Positions 1-10,443 of a DNA stretch of 64,000 nt are shown here, one piece after another. Position 1 is the first letter of the stretch; every line of letters begins with the position of its first letter. Made by a program: the position numbers and the translations under genes. Under the pieces are notes generated by a model that saw only the letters and a program-made list of their open reading frames with translations, ran no database searches and had not been told where the DNA came from. The stretch comes from Myxococcales bacterium (GTDB taxonomy: Bacteria > Myxococcota_A > Polyangia > Polyangiales > Polyangiaceae): assembly GCA_025359105.1 (NCBI GenBank), contig JANYHK010000059.1, positions 1-64,000 of the forward strand, in the 5' to 3' direction.

Positions 1-1137
<1,137 letters not shown>

Positions 1138-1308
1138 GACTCCGCGAGGGGGGCCTACCGCACGCGATGGCAGGCAAATCGGGCCTATCCAAAGACCACG
1201 CCGATGGCAGGGTAGCCCATACTTCTTCACGCGTGCGGCGGTATCGTCAACCCGCTCCCTACCCGCCTTCGCTTGTCCCAGGCGGGAATTGTGAGGATAC
1301 TCACAGGG

Positions 1309-2892
1309 ATGCCTGCGGCCGCCCAAGAGTTCCGCGCCGGCTCCCTGCTGGGCCGGTACGAGCTCGTGCGCGAGATCGGGCGCGGCGGCTTCGCGTCGGT
1401 GTGGCTCGCGCGACTGCCGGGTCCGGGAGGATTCGAGCAGCGGGCCGCCATCAAGATGATCCGGACGGACATCGGGACGGACCCGTCGTTCCGCAACATG
1501 TTCCTCGACGAGGCCCGGCTCGCCGCGCACATCAATCACCCCAACGTCGCGAGCATCTTCGAGCTCGGGCAGCAGGGGGACGTCCTCTACATGGTGATGG
1601 AGCACGTCGTCGGGCGGCCCCTCCATATTCTGCGCAACCTGGCGGAGCGTCAGGCACGCAAGCTGCCGGTCGAGATCGTGGTGCGGATCCTCTCCGACAC
1701 GTGCGCGGGCCTGCACGCGGCGCACGAGGTGAAGCGCGAAGGCAAGTCGCTCGAGCTCATTCATCGCGACGTGTCGCCGCAGAACATCCTCGTGAGCGAC
1801 AAGGGGGTGAGCAAGCTCATCGACTTCGGCGTCGCCAAGGCGAACGACAGGCTCGCGGGCGACACGTCGACCGGGCTCGCGAAGGGCAAGGTCCGGTACA
1901 TGGCGCCCGAGCAGGCGACGATGAAGTCGGTGGACCGGCGCGCGGACATCTGGTCGGTGGGGGCCGTCGCGTTCGATCTGATCGAGGGGCGGCCGCCGTT
2001 CGACGGGCCGAACGATCTCGCGCGCATCTACGGGCTGCTCGGGGACGATCCAGCTCCGCCGTTCACGGCGCGCGTTCCGGCGCCGATCGAGCGCGTGATC
2101 CGCAAGGCGCTCGCGCGCAACCAGGACGAGCGGTGGCCCACCGCCGCCGCGCTCCGCAGCGGCTTCGAGCAGGCGCTCGACGAATGCGGCCTTCGCGTCA
2201 CGCCCGACACGGTGGTGGAGTGGTTCGGCGACTCGCTCCTGTCGGAGGGGGACGCGGCGGAGGCGCCGAAGAACGCTGGGGCGATGCTGCGCGAGCGGCT
2301 GCGACGTCCGCAGACCGGCGCGTCGGGGATGCCGACGATGGACATTCCGGTGATGGACGCTCCCGCGCCGCAGCCGGAGAGGGTGGAGACGCTCGCGGCT
2401 GTGAGCTCGGCCGGGATCGCTCCGCCGACGCGGGCGAAACGGCTCTGGGTGCCGTTGGCCGTGGCGGCGGGGACCGTGGCGATCATCGGTGTCGGCGTGG
2501 TGTGGCGGGTGGCGCAAGGGCCACGCGAGTCGGTGGTCGCCACGTCGACGGCACCGACCCTGGCCCCCCTCCCCGTCCCGCTGCCCGCGACCGCGACCGC
2601 GACCACGACCACGACCACGACCCCGAACCCGAACCCGAACCCGACCACGACCACGACCGCGACCACGTCCCCGACTCCGACCCCGACCCCGACCACGACC
2701 CCGACCCCGACTGCGACCCCGACCCCAACGGCCACCGTCGAGCTCGGCGATCCGCCGGTGGCCACGGCCCGAGCGCCGGTGGCTGGCCCCAGGCCCAAAG
2801 CGAGCCCGAAGCCAAGGCCAACTCCGAAGCCGCGTACGTTGCCGAGCTCCGCGCCCACGCCTCGTCCCCGCTATGACGACACGATTCAGTAG
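1309..2892 (+). CDS. membrane-anchored eukaryotic-type Ser/Thr protein kinase
   Basis: A Hanks-type kinase that phosphorylates Ser/Thr residues on partner proteins. With the ATG at 1309, the glycine-rich loop GRGGFASV is at residues 24-31, the ATP-anchoring Lys is K49 (AAIKM), the catalytic loop HRDVSPQN begins at H152 (D154), and the metal-binding DFG is at D172, with an APE motif after it. All catalytic residues are present, so it should be active. One membrane segment (about 378-404, [20 protein letters not shown]) is followed by a Thr/Pro repeat tail that would be periplasmic. Earlier in-frame starts exist (TTG 1273, GTG 1291, the latter with a GCGGG box), so the N-terminus is uncertain by 6-12 residues. 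The next gene overlaps its end by 20 bp. The FHA-domain activator at 4378 is a plausible phospho-target, as an inference. Confidence 0.9.
   Translation: MPAAAQEFRAGSLLGRYELVREIGRGGFASVWLARLPGPGGFEQRAAIKMIRTDIGTDPSFRNMFLDEARLAAHINHPNVASIFELGQQGDVLYMVMEHVVGRPLHILRNLAERQARKLPVEIVVRILSDTCAGLHAAHEVKREGKSLELIHRDVSPQNILVSDKGVSKLIDFGVAKANDRLAGDTSTGLAKGKVRYMAPEQATMKSVDRRADIWSVGAVAFDLIEGRPPFDGPNDLARIYGLLGDDPAPPFTARVPAPIERVIRKALARNQDERWPTAAALRSGFEQALDECGLRVTPDTVVEWFGDSLLSEGDAAEAPKNAGAMLRERLRRPQTGASGMPTMDIPVMDAPAPQPERVETLAAVSSAGIAPPTRAKRLWVPLAVAAGTVAIIGVGVVWRVAQGPRESVVATSTAPTLAPLPVPLPATATATTTTTTTPNPNPNPTTTTTATTSPTPTPTPTTTPTPTATPTPTATVELGDPPVATARAPVAGPRPKASPKPRPTPKPRTLPSSAPTPRPRYDDTIQ
2588..2735 (+). repeat. 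coding microsatellite: Thr/Pro/Asn repeats in the kinase tail
   Basis: Runs of imperfect 3-bp and 6-bp units (ACC, GACCCC, CGAACC types) encode alternating Thr, Thr-Pro and Asn-Pro tracts immediately after the kinase membrane span. Such tracts are prone to slippage, and their length may vary between strains. As an extended periplasmic stalk they could tether the kinase to the cell wall, which is inference. Confidence 0.75.
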
Positions 2893-3832
2893 GTTCGTCG
2901 CCATCGCGTGCCTGGTCCTCGCGGCCTCCGGTGCCTCGGCGCCGCCTGCGTACGCGGCCGAGCCGACGCTCGCCGACGTCGAGACGGCGCGCGCGATGTA
3001 CGTCGAGGGGCTCGAGCTGCGCGATCGCAGTCGGCTCGCAGATTCGCTCGCGCGGTTCCGCGGTGCGTATGCGCTCGCCGCCACGCCGATCACCGCGCTC
3101 GAGCTGGGGCGCGCGCACATGCTCGTGGGTCAGCTCCTCGAGGCCCGGGAGGCGCTCCTCTCGATCGAGCGCATGCCGCCGAAGCCAGAGGAGTCGCAGA
3201 AGGCCGCCAACGCGCGCGTCGAGGCGCGCACGCTCGCCGAGCAGATCAGGGGTCGCATTCCGTCCGTCCACGTCTCGTTCGATCCGAAGCCCGACGGCGA
3301 GCCCAAGGTGACCATCGACGGCGTCGTCGTCCCGCGGGAGGCGCTGAGCGCCGCACGGCGGCTGAATCCTGGCAAGCACGTCGTCGTCGCGGAGCTCGAA
3401 GGCGAGCGCGCCACCGCCGAGCTCGAGCTCGGCGAGTCGGAGGCCCGCCCCGTCGTCCTCTCCCTCGGAGCCGGAAAGGGGACGCGTTCCACGGGCGACG
3501 CGGCAACGAAGTCCGCCCCTAGCCCCAGCACCGGCGACGTGTCGCGCGACGCTTGGTTTTACGGCGGCCTCACCGTCGCCGGGCTCGGGGCGGCGATCGG
3601 AACGGTCACCGGCATCATGGCCTTCACGAGCGCGGCGAACCTCGAGGGCCAGTGCACGGGCTCCCACTGCGCGCGGGCCGCGCAGGGCGATCTCGACGCG
3701 GCCCGCACGATGGGCACCGTGTCCACGGTGGCGTTCATCGTCGCCGGTGTGGGGGTAGCGGTGGCGATCCTGGAGGTGTTGACGCGACCGAGCGTGCGAC
3801 CGGCGAGCGTCGCGCTATCATGGCCAAGGTGA
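2873..3832 (+). CDS. secreted/membrane protein with TPR-like and PEGA-like parts
   Basis: 319 residues from ATG 2873. It begins with a signal peptide ([21 protein letters not shown]), then a helical TPR-like region (about 25-125, [20 protein letters not shown]...). Next is a beta-rich stretch that resembles a PEGA domain (about 140-200, [19 protein letters not shown]). Two hydrophobic segments follow near the C-terminus, flanking a short loop with two Cys. Proteins of this design are commonly encoded next to Hanks kinases in myxobacteria. Its start overlaps the kinase gene by 20 bp, and its stop overlaps the next start (ATG 3820), so the three genes look like one transcript. The molecular function is unknown. 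The longer in-frame ORF upstream of 2873 is a shadow of the kinase repeat region. Confidence 0.75.
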   Translation: MTTRFSRFVAIACLVLAASGASAPPAYAAEPTLADVETARAMYVEGLELRDRSRLADSLARFRGAYALAATPITALELGRAHMLVGQLLEAREALLSIERMPPKPEESQKAANARVEARTLAEQIRGRIPSVHVSFDPKPDGEPKVTIDGVVVPREALSAARRLNPGKHVVVAELEGERATAELELGESEARPVVLSLGAGKGTRSTGDAATKSAPSPSTGDVSRDAWFYGGLTVAGLGAAIGTVTGIMAFTSAANLEGQCTGSHCARAAQGDLDAARTMGTVSTVAFIVAGVGVAVAILEVLTRPSVRPASVALSWPR

Positions 3833-4305
3833 GGATCGGCGCGTCCAGCTTCGCCTTCGGGCTCGCGATCCTCGCCGGCGCGTGCAGCGCGCTTACCGGC
3901 GTCGACAAGTACGACGTGAACGACTGCCCAAGGGGGGACTGCTCGGAGGCAGGCGCATCCTCATCGAGCGGCGACGCGGCCCGCGACGGCGCGGCGTCCG
4001 ACGGAACGAGCCTCGTCGACACCGCCGTCGACACCTTCGCGTGCCCGGTGGGCACGTCGCTGGTCACGCTCACCGTCACCGGCAACGTCGAGACCGTCAC
4101 CGCCGAGCCGGGCGGAGTGCTCGTTCCCCCGAACCCGGGGTCCCTTTGCATCCCCGTTGGCCAGGTGCGACTCCGCGCGAACAACAACCCCAAGGGAACG
4201 TGGACCTGCACGGCCGGCTGCGTAGGCAGCGCCCAGGATACGGACACGTTCAACTTCCAGAACCCGGCCGCGGGGTCGACGATCACCGCCAACCTGCAGA
4301 ACTAG
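3820..4305 (+). CDS. small lipoprotein of unknown function
   Basis: 161 residues. The N-terminal hydrophobic segment ends in a lipobox (LAGAC), and the mature part begins CSALTGVDKYDVNDC. A Ser/Ala/Asp-rich linker (GASSSSGDAARDGAASDG) follows, then a small beta-rich Cys-containing domain of about 90 residues that I do not recognise. The start codon lies inside the end of the preceding gene (13-bp overlap). The Ala-Thr/Ser linker after the lipobox is the style shared by most lipoproteins in this window. Confidence 0.7.
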   Translation: MAKVRIGASSFAFGLAILAGACSALTGVDKYDVNDCPRGDCSEAGASSSSGDAARDGAASDGTSLVDTAVDTFACPVGTSLVTLTVTGNVETVTAEPGGVLVPPNPGSLCIPVGQVRLRANNNPKGTWTCTAGCVGSAQDTDTFNFQNPAAGSTITANLQN

Positions 4306-4377
4306 CGCCAGCCGCCGCCAACCCGCCGCGCCGCCACGCCCGCGAACTCACGCCGTAGTTGGTGTAGTCTCCGCTTC

Positions 4378-6066
4378 GTGAGCCGCGGCGATCAATCGGT
4401 CATCACCGAGCACCATCATGGGCTGCCTCCCACCGGCGAGGACAAGCTGTGCGCGACGGCCTTCGTCGCCGACCACTCGTTCGTCGTCGAGCTGCCGAGC
4501 CGCGGGCTCGTCGAGCTCGGGCGCGGCAGCGACGCCGACGTGCAGCTCGTGAGCGGCGGCGTCTCGCGCGCCCACGCCCGGATCGAGATGCGCGGAGAGC
4601 GCGGCGTGCTCGACGATCTCGGCTCGCGCAACGGCACGTTCGTGAACCGTGGCCGCATCACCGGCCAGGTGCAGGTCGGCCATGGCGACGAGATCGGCAT
4701 CGGTGACGCGCGCCTCGCCCTGTTCCGCAAATCGGCCATGCCGGCGGGCGCGATCTCGGTGCTCGTGCACCGCGCGCTGCTCGAGCGGCTCGACATCGAC
4801 ATCGCGCAAGGGCAGCGCCCGAACCTGTTCGTCGTCCAGCTGCCCGAGCGATGGTACGAGATGCGCGCCGCCCGCGAGCTCATCGGAAAGCTCGCGCACG
4901 CGGCGTACGTGGGCTCGTACAACGACTACATCGTCGCGTTCGCGGTCAAGGTCGCCCGCACCGACGCGTCGACGATGCTCGCCGCGTCGCGCCGCACGCT
5001 TCGCCTCGCCGGCATCGACGCCGTGGCCGGCCTCGCGCCCGAGTCGACCGGCGACGCCGAAGACCTCCTGAACGGCGCCCTCAAGTCCCTGCTCTCCGCG
5101 CAGGAGGACGAAGCCGACACGAGCGAGCAGCCCATCGTCACCGATCCGGCGATGACGCGCCTCTACGCGGAGGCCCGCCGCATCGCCGCGAGCCCCATCG
5201 GGGTCCTTCTGATCGGCGAGACCGGCGCCGGCAAGGAGATCTTCGCGCGTACGATCCACATGGCGAGCGGCCGGCAGGGGCCGCTCGTGTGCGTGAACAC
5301 CGCGGCCTTGCCCGAGCAGCTCCTCGAGAGCGAGCTCTTCGGCCACGAGCGCGGCGCCTTCTCGGGCGCGGCCGCGGCAAAGGCCGGCCTCATCGAGTCG
5401 GCGCAAGGCGGCACGCTCTTCCTCGACGAGATCGGCGAGCTGCCGATGACGATGCAGGCCAAGCTCCTTCGCGTGCTCGAGGACCACGTCGTCCGCCGCG
5501 TCGGCGCGACGACCGAGCGCAAGATCGACGTCCGCGTGGTCGCCGCCACCAACTGTGATCTCGACCAGCTCGTCCAGGAGAAGCGCTTCCGGCAGGATCT
5601 GCTCTTCCGCTTGAACGGCTGCACGCTCAAGATCCCGCCTCTGCGCGAGCGCAAGGCCGAGATCCCTCGCCTGTCCGAGGTCTTCCTCTCCCGCGCCGCC
5701 GCGATGCTCGGCGCGCCGCAGCTGCGCCTGTCGCCTGCCGCCACCGAAGCGCTCGAGCGCCACAGCTGGCCCGGCAACGTCCGGGAGCTGCGCAACGTCC
5801 TCGAGCGCGCCGCGGCCCTCGCGGCCCAGGGCGACGGCTCGATCCTCCCCGAGCACCTGCCCGACTCCGTTCGCGCGACGCGCAGCACCGCCGCCAGCTC
5901 CCCGGGCGACGACGTCCGCGAGGATCTTCGCGACTTCGAGCGCCAGCGCATCGTCGACGCCCTTCAGAAGACGAACGGCAACCAGACGCAAGCGGCGGAG
6001 CTGCTCGGGCTGCCCCGCCGCACGCTCGCGTACAAGATGAACCGCCTCGGCATCAAGGCGAAGTAG
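4378..6066 (+). CDS. FHA-domain sigma-54-dependent transcriptional activator
   Basis: 562 residues from GTG 4378. The N-terminal FHA domain (about 30-120; GRGSDADVQL, SRAHARI, LGSRNGTF) binds phosphothreonine. A middle region of about 120 residues is unrecognised. The AAA+ domain has Walker A GETGAGKE at about 280, the sigma-54 contact loop at about 326 and Walker B GGTLFLDEIGELP. The contact loop reads GAFSGA instead of GAFTGA, a conservative change. A C-terminal Fis-type helix-turn-helix (NGNQTQAAELLGLPRRTL) binds upstream sites. There is no receiver domain, so input probably comes through the FHA domain, possibly from the kinase at 1309 (inference). Two good -24/-12 promoters lie downstream at 6238 and 10388, in front of lipoprotein operons, and are the obvious candidate targets. 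Confidence 0.93.
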   Translation: MSRGDQSVITEHHHGLPPTGEDKLCATAFVADHSFVVELPSRGLVELGRGSDADVQLVSGGVSRAHARIEMRGERGVLDDLGSRNGTFVNRGRITGQVQVGHGDEIGIGDARLALFRKSAMPAGAISVLVHRALLERLDIDIAQGQRPNLFVVQLPERWYEMRAARELIGKLAHAAYVGSYNDYIVAFAVKVARTDASTMLAASRRTLRLAGIDAVAGLAPESTGDAEDLLNGALKSLLSAQEDEADTSEQPIVTDPAMTRLYAEARRIAASPIGVLLIGETGAGKEIFARTIHMASGRQGPLVCVNTAALPEQLLESELFGHERGAFSGAAAAKAGLIESAQGGTLFLDEIGELPMTMQAKLLRVLEDHVVRRVGATTERKIDVRVVAATNCDLDQLVQEKRFRQDLLFRLNGCTLKIPPLRERKAEIPRLSEVFLSRAAAMLGAPQLRLSPAATEALERHSWPGNVRELRNVLERAAALAAQGDGSILPEHLPDSVRATRSTAASSPGDDVREDLRDFERQRIVDALQKTNGNQTQAAELLGLPRRTLAYKMNRLGIKAK

Positions 6067-6179
6067 CGGCGACTCGCTGCGGCTGGATCGCCCGCGGTCC
6101 ACCACGCGCGCGGCGAGACGCCCGCACGCGTGGATCGCGCGCGCACCAATGGCGGCTCTTCGCCCTCGCGGGTTGCCGC

Positions 6180-6194
6180 GGCAACTTCCTGCCC
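6180..6194 (-). promoter_or_regulatory. candidate activator-binding site upstream of the 6279 operon
   Basis: Read on the minus strand the site is GGGCAGGAAGTTGCC. It matches 13 of 15 bases of GGGCAGGAACCTGCC found upstream of the second lipoprotein operon (10299-10313). It also overlaps a perfect 14-bp palindrome, GTTGCCGCGGCAAC (6172-6185). It lies about 50 bp upstream of a -24/-12 promoter. Binding by the neighbouring FHA activator is inferred, not shown. Confidence 0.45.
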
Positions 6195-6237
6195 GCGCGC
6201 GCGCCTACGATCCCCTAGAAAACAAGACATCTGGTGA

Positions 6238-6252
6238 TGGCATCGCGCCTGC
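6238..6252 (+). promoter_or_regulatory. sigma-54 (-24/-12) promoter
   Basis: TGGCATCGCGCCTGC has GG and GC exactly 10 bases apart, as required by RpoN, and agrees with the TGGCAC-N5-TTGC consensus at most fixed positions. Transcription would start near 6264, leaving a short leader with a GGAGG ribosome site at 6266-6270 before ATG 6279. An activator of the matching class is encoded immediately upstream. Confidence 0.65.
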
Positions 6253-6278
6253 ATTGAGAGCGTGTGGAGGTTCGACCC

Positions 6279-8576
6279 ATGCTCATCTCGCGCTCCCGTT
6301 CTGCCCTCTTCACGCTCCTCGCCTGCGCCGCGGGATGCAGCTCGAACCAGGAACCCACGCCGATGCGCACGGTCGAGGGCTCGCTGGCCCTGTCGACGTT
6401 CGCGTCGCTCGACGTGCCGAGCGTCGTCGCGCAGGACGTCGCCGGCCATACGTTCTCCGCCGCAGTGCAGTCGACGGGCGCGTTCCGCCTCGACGTGCCG
6501 GTCGGGCGCACCTACCGGCTCTTCCTCACGGATCTTCGCGCGTCCGGTCGCTCCTCGGTCGAGTCGCGCATCCTGTGGCCGGGCCGGCTGCGCTGGGCGA
6601 CCATCCCCGTCAGCGGCGGCACGACGAGCGACGGCGGCCCCATCGGCGTCGGCACCATCGGCAACATCCAGGGCCCGCCCGCAGGCGGCGGGACGACGGA
6701 CGGCACCGGCGGCGGCGTCATCGTGGGCCCGCCCCCGGCCGGCGGCGGGACGACGGACGGTAACCCTGGCGGCGGCGGCGGCGCCAGCAGCAGCAGTGGC
6801 ACCATTGGCACCTCGGGCGCGCCGGGTGGCGGCGGAACCGGTGACGGAACCGGCGGCACGAGCAGCGGCGGCGTAGGCACCGGCGGCGGTGGCGCAAGCA
6901 GCAGCGGCGCGAGCAGCGGCGGCGGCGCGAGCAGCGGCGGCGGCGCGAGCAGCGGCGGTACCGGCGACGGAACCGGCGGCGCAAGCAGCGGCGGCGGTGG
7001 CGGTGGCGCGAGCAGCGGCGCCAGCGGAACGGGCGGCGGCGGCGCGAGCAGCGGCAGCAGCGGCGGCGGCGAGACCGGCGACGGCGACGGCACGCCGCTC
7101 TGCCTCCCGCCCAAGCCCACGGTCCTCGAGTGCAAGGGCGACGGCTCCAAGCTCGTCGCCGCGCGCCTCTACGACGCGCCGGTCCCGGACTGCGTTCCCG
7201 GCGGTGGCGGCGGGAGCAGCGGCGGCAGCAGCGGCGGCACGAGCAGCGGTGGCACGAGCAGCGGTGGCGTGAAGCCCCCCCCGGGCACGACGCCTCCGCC
7301 CGGCGGGCCCGCCTGCGAGAAGGACAAGGTCGCGGTGCTGACGAAGGAGGGTTGGGACTGCGTTAAGATGGAGACCCCGGTCACCTACTTCTACTCGGAC
7401 AAGCCCCTCAAGGTGCGCGCGTCCGTGGAGTTCCCCGACGGCGTCCTCACGCAGTGGTACCCGGCCGTCGCCACGTCCTACCCGCTCGTCGGCAAGAAGG
7501 ATCTGACCGCGCCCGAGTCCAAGGCCAAGGTCTGCTCGAACGTCCTCGGCAGGGTCGGCGCGAACAACGGCCTGCTCGACTGGGGCACGCTCGACGTCCT
7601 TCCTCGCGACGCCAACGTCGACGCCAAGCTCCCGGCCGCCAGCCTGGATCGCTTCACGTGGTCTTTCGCGCGTCAGGTCGCCGCCAACCCGGTCCGCGCC
7701 GAGAGCGGCCAGCTCGAGAAGTTCCTCTTCTACCGCGGCGTCGGCAACTTCTCGCTGCCGGTGCGCGTGACTTCCCAGGAGAAGGGCAAGCTCGCGCTCC
7801 ACAATCAGATCACCGACGCGATCGGCTCGGTCTTCTTCCTGAACGTCGCGGCCGACGGCTCGAAGGGTGCGTTCACGGCCGCCCCGGCCGGTATCGCCGG
7901 CAAGGGCGCGCTCACCGGCGCCATCCCGTCGCTCGACGGCGCCCAGGACGTCGAGACCTACGCCGACGCGCTCGCCCGCAGCGTGCGCACCGCCCTCGAC
8001 GCCAACGGCCTCTACGACGACGAGGCCACCGCGATGGTGAACACCTGGAAGCGCCAGTGGTTCCGGACACCCGGCCCGCGCCTCCTCTACATCGCTCCGC
8101 AGTCGTGGACCGACGCGTCGATCCCGCTCCACGTCTCACCGGCGCCGGAGTCGAGCAAGCGCGTCATGGTCATCCGCGTCGAGATCGTGACCCCCGAGCT
8201 CGAGGGGACGGACATCACGGCGCTCCGCGGTCTCGCGACGCCGGCGTCGGCACCGGCTGCCCGCGCCCACTTCGCGTCGCTCGGTCGCTTCGCCGAGCCG
8301 CGGCTGCGTCGGGCGATGGGTCTGCTCGGTCACCCGAGCTTCGCCCAGCCGCTCCTGGCCGAGGTCATCGAGACCAACCACACGAAGCACGAGTCCGTCG
8401 CGACCAAGCCGCTCGCGGCCGATCCGCGCGGACCGAAGTACCCGGGCAAGGGCTTCGTGGTGCACGAGTGGGGCACCGACACGATCGTCGTCGGCTCCGA
8501 CGGCTCGCAGCTCCTCGGCATGCAGCACGAAGAAGAGGACCTGCCGGCGTTCGTCTACGACCGCGCCAAGCCCTGA
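6279..8576 (+). CDS. large lipoprotein with Gly/Ser linker and C-terminal HEWGT motif
   Basis: 765 residues from ATG 6279. A GTG at 6264 is in frame, but the GGAGG box lies inside that extension and points to 6279. The lipobox is LLACAAGC. Residues about 30-115 form a beta domain (TVEGSLALSTFASLDVPSVV...) paralogous to the start of the lipoprotein at 10444. A Gly/Ser-repeat linker (about 120-270) follows, with a Cys-containing knot inside. The large globular C-terminal part (about 360-765) ends with FVVHEWGTDTIVVGSDGSQL and a QHEEEDLPAFV tail. A similar HEWGT-plus-HEEE signature occurs in uncharacterised secreted proteins of myxobacteria and planctomycetes, as far as I recall. The function is unknown; it is probably outer-membrane anchored. 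Confidence 0.8.
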   Translation: MLISRSRSALFTLLACAAGCSSNQEPTPMRTVEGSLALSTFASLDVPSVVAQDVAGHTFSAAVQSTGAFRLDVPVGRTYRLFLTDLRASGRSSVESRILWPGRLRWATIPVSGGTTSDGGPIGVGTIGNIQGPPAGGGTTDGTGGGVIVGPPPAGGGTTDGNPGGGGGASSSSGTIGTSGAPGGGGTGDGTGGTSSGGVGTGGGGASSSGASSGGGASSGGGASSGGTGDGTGGASSGGGGGGASSGASGTGGGGASSGSSGGGETGDGDGTPLCLPPKPTVLECKGDGSKLVAARLYDAPVPDCVPGGGGGSSGGSSGGTSSGGTSSGGVKPPPGTTPPPGGPACEKDKVAVLTKEGWDCVKMETPVTYFYSDKPLKVRASVEFPDGVLTQWYPAVATSYPLVGKKDLTAPESKAKVCSNVLGRVGANNGLLDWGTLDVLPRDANVDAKLPAASLDRFTWSFARQVAANPVRAESGQLEKFLFYRGVGNFSLPVRVTSQEKGKLALHNQITDAIGSVFFLNVAADGSKGAFTAAPAGIAGKGALTGAIPSLDGAQDVETYADALARSVRTALDANGLYDDEATAMVNTWKRQWFRTPGPRLLYIAPQSWTDASIPLHVSPAPESSKRVMVIRVEIVTPELEGTDITALRGLATPASAPAARAHFASLGRFAEPRLRRAMGLLGHPSFAQPLLAEVIETNHTKHESVATKPLAADPRGPKYPGKGFVVHEWGTDTIVVGSDGSQLLGMQHEEEDLPAFVYDRAKP
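6640..7270 (+). repeat. Gly/Ser low-complexity coding repeat
   Basis: Repeats of GGC/GGCGGC and GCGAGCAGC units encode tracts such as GGGASSGGGASSGG in the lipoprotein at 6279. The tract is broken around 7100-7200 by a Cys-containing segment. The reverse strand reads as a Pro/Leu-rich ORF that is certainly a shadow. The repeat is a likely flexible spacer and a recombination-prone site. Confidence 0.75.
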
Positions 8577-8632
8577 TCGCCTCGTCACCGCTGTCCCCTC
8601 TCGATCTCGATCCCCACCAAGGAGAAACGACC

Positions 8633-9772
8633 ATGTCCGCGCCCCGCTTTGCCGCCCTCGCCACCTGTCTCGCTGCTGGCCTCCTCGCCTGCGGCGGAAG
8701 CAGCGGATCCGTCTTCACCGACGGGACCAACGGCTCGAGCGGCTCGAGCGGGGCGCCGGGCGCGGCGGGGGATCCGGGATCGTTCTCCACCGATCCGGTC
8801 GGAACCAACGCCGCCTGCGTCACGGCCATCAAGAACGCGTCGTTGCCGGCGGTAAACCTCGTGCTCATGTACGACAAGTCCGGGAGCATGGGCGATCCGC
8901 TCGAAGGCGGCGATCCGAAGGCCAAGTGGATCCCCGTGAATACCGGGATGAAGGCCTTCTTCGCCGACCCGTCTTCGACCGGCTACAACGCCTCGCTGCA
9001 GTTCTTCCCCGCGCCCGGGGATCTGGCGACGACGTGCGCCGCGCCCTACGCCTCGCCGCTCGTGCCCCTGACGTCGCTCGGGCAGAGCCAATCGCTCGTC
9101 GCTGCCCTCGACAAGGCGGCCCCGCAAGGCGGGACGCCGACGTTGCCGGCGCTGGAGGGCGCGATAGCCTATGCCAAGGAGACGAGCCGAGCCCGCCCCG
9201 ACGAGAAGACCGTCGTGGTCCTCGTCACCGACGGCGAGCCTGGGCTGATGGTCAACGGCACGTTCTCTCCGGGTTGCGCGAACAACGACGTCGCGCACGT
9301 CGCGGCCGCAGCCGCCTCGGCCTACGCCGGCACGCCACAGATCCCGACGTACGTGGTGGGTGTCGGCCCCTCGCTCCAGAAGCTCGACGCCGTCGCCAAG
9401 GCGGGCGGTACGAGCGCCGCCTTCATGGTGCCTGTCTCGAATCCGACGGAGACGACCACCGCGCTCCAGAAGGCGCTCGAATCGATCCGCTCTCAGGTGA
9501 AGCTCTCGTGCGACTTCGCGCTCCCAGCCGCGCCGGCCGGCCAGACGCTCGACACGAGCCGCGTCAACGTGGCGTTCACGTCTGGCAACGGCCACGAAAC
9601 GCCGCTCGTCTACAGCAGCGATTGCGGCGCGGCGAACGGCTGGCGCTACGACGACATCGCTCACCCGCAGCGCATCGAGCTCTGCGGCGCGGCGTGCGGG
9701 ACGGCGCAGGCCGATCGCAACGGCAAGCTCACGGTCGCCCTCGGGTGCCAGACGAATCAGACGCAAAAATGA
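8633..9772 (+). CDS. von Willebrand factor A domain lipoprotein
   Basis: 379 residues from ATG 8633, preceded by a strong ribosome site (AAGGAGAA, 8619-8626). The lipobox is LLACG. A Gly/Ser linker leads into a vWA domain whose metal-ion-dependent adhesion site reads DKSGSMG at about residue 81. A second MIDAS-like element is TPTLPALEGA, and the central strand is TVVVLVTDGEP. The C-terminal region has paired Cys. vWA domains bind protein ligands through a divalent cation, so an adhesion or envelope-assembly role is likely. It is the second gene of the operon driven from 6238 and overlaps the next gene by 4 bp (ATGA). Confidence 0.85.
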   Translation: MSAPRFAALATCLAAGLLACGGSSGSVFTDGTNGSSGSSGAPGAAGDPGSFSTDPVGTNAACVTAIKNASLPAVNLVLMYDKSGSMGDPLEGGDPKAKWIPVNTGMKAFFADPSSTGYNASLQFFPAPGDLATTCAAPYASPLVPLTSLGQSQSLVAALDKAAPQGGTPTLPALEGAIAYAKETSRARPDEKTVVVLVTDGEPGLMVNGTFSPGCANNDVAHVAAAAASAYAGTPQIPTYVVGVGPSLQKLDAVAKAGGTSAAFMVPVSNPTETTTALQKALESIRSQVKLSCDFALPAAPAGQTLDTSRVNVAFTSGNGHETPLVYSSDCGAANGWRYDDIAHPQRIELCGAACGTAQADRNGKLTVALGCQTNQTQK

Positions 9773-10266
9773 GCGGCTTTCCCGCCAGGTGGCTCGTCGC
9801 CGCGCTCTCGGCCGCGCCGGCCGCGCTGGCGGCAGGCTGCGGACTCCAGGTGGCCGGGCACCTCGCACCGGACCCCGGTCCGGCCGGATCGGACGGCGGC
9901 CAGGGTCTCCTCGACGACGCCGGGCCCCCGGGCCTCGCGCGCGACGGAGGCCTCGCCAGCGGCGACGCGACCTCGACGACGGGCACCCCGGTCGACGGCA
10001 GCGCCGGGGCGGACAGCCCGTCGTCGTGCTTCCCTGCCCCGCGCGCGTGCTCCACCTCGAGCGATTGCTCGAACGGCCGCCGCTGCTGCTTCGCCACCGG
10101 GACGAACGGCGCGCTCACCACGAGCTGCCAGGACGAATGCGACGACGGACGCGTCGAGGCGTGCGCCACCACGCCTGACTGCCAGTCGGGTTCGTGCGCG
10201 CCCCGTGCCTGCTCGTGCGGTGACGTCGTGCTCGCGTGCGCGCCGATCCCCGGCGCCTGTCTCTAG
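9769..10266 (+). CDS. Cys-rich lipoprotein
   Basis: 165 residues. The start ATG overlaps the stop of the vWA gene. The lipobox is ALAAGC. An Asp/Gly/Ala linker precedes a Cys-rich domain (about 88-165) with at least 12 Cys, including CSTSSDCSNGRRCCF and a QDECDDGRVEAC segment. The domain is clearly paralogous to the C-terminal domain of the lipoprotein at 11389 (same order: C-x5-DC...CCF...SC..DC/EC...V.AC). The pattern suggests a disulfide-bonded surface domain. The function is unknown. Confidence 0.75.
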   Translation: MSGFPARWLVAALSAAPAALAAGCGLQVAGHLAPDPGPAGSDGGQGLLDDAGPPGLARDGGLASGDATSTTGTPVDGSAGADSPSSCFPAPRACSTSSDCSNGRRCCFATGTNGALTTSCQDECDDGRVEACATTPDCQSGSCAPRACSCGDVVLACAPIPGACL

Positions 10267-10298
10267 CTACGCGGCGCTGCAGAAGTGGCCGCAGCCGC

Positions 10299-10313
10299 GG
10301 GCAGGAACCTGCC
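10299..10313 (+). promoter_or_regulatory. candidate activator-binding site upstream of the 10444 operon
   Basis: GGGCAGGAACCTGCC contains the inverted repeat GGCAGG-AA-CCTGCC. It is nearly the same as the site at 6180-6194. It lies about 75-90 bp upstream of the -24/-12 promoter, a normal distance for an enhancer-type site. Confidence 0.45.
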
Positions 10314-10387
10314 AGCGCGGGCTGCCCGGGCAAGATGCTGCCGCCTCGCATCGACCAAATCCCCAGTGATTTTCGGTTGCCACCTCC

Positions 10388-10402
10388 TGGTCTCCGGCTT
10401 GC
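10388..10402 (+). promoter_or_regulatory. sigma-54 (-24/-12) promoter
   Basis: TGGTCTCCGGCTTGC, followed by AA, has GG and GC separated by 10 bases and a perfect TTGCA -12 element. The start site would be near 10414, 30 bp before ATG 10444. It is the second such promoter downstream of the FHA-type activator gene. Confidence 0.65.
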
Positions 10403-10443
10403 AAAAGTCCTCCCCGAACGCGCCACCCACGGAGGAATCCCCC

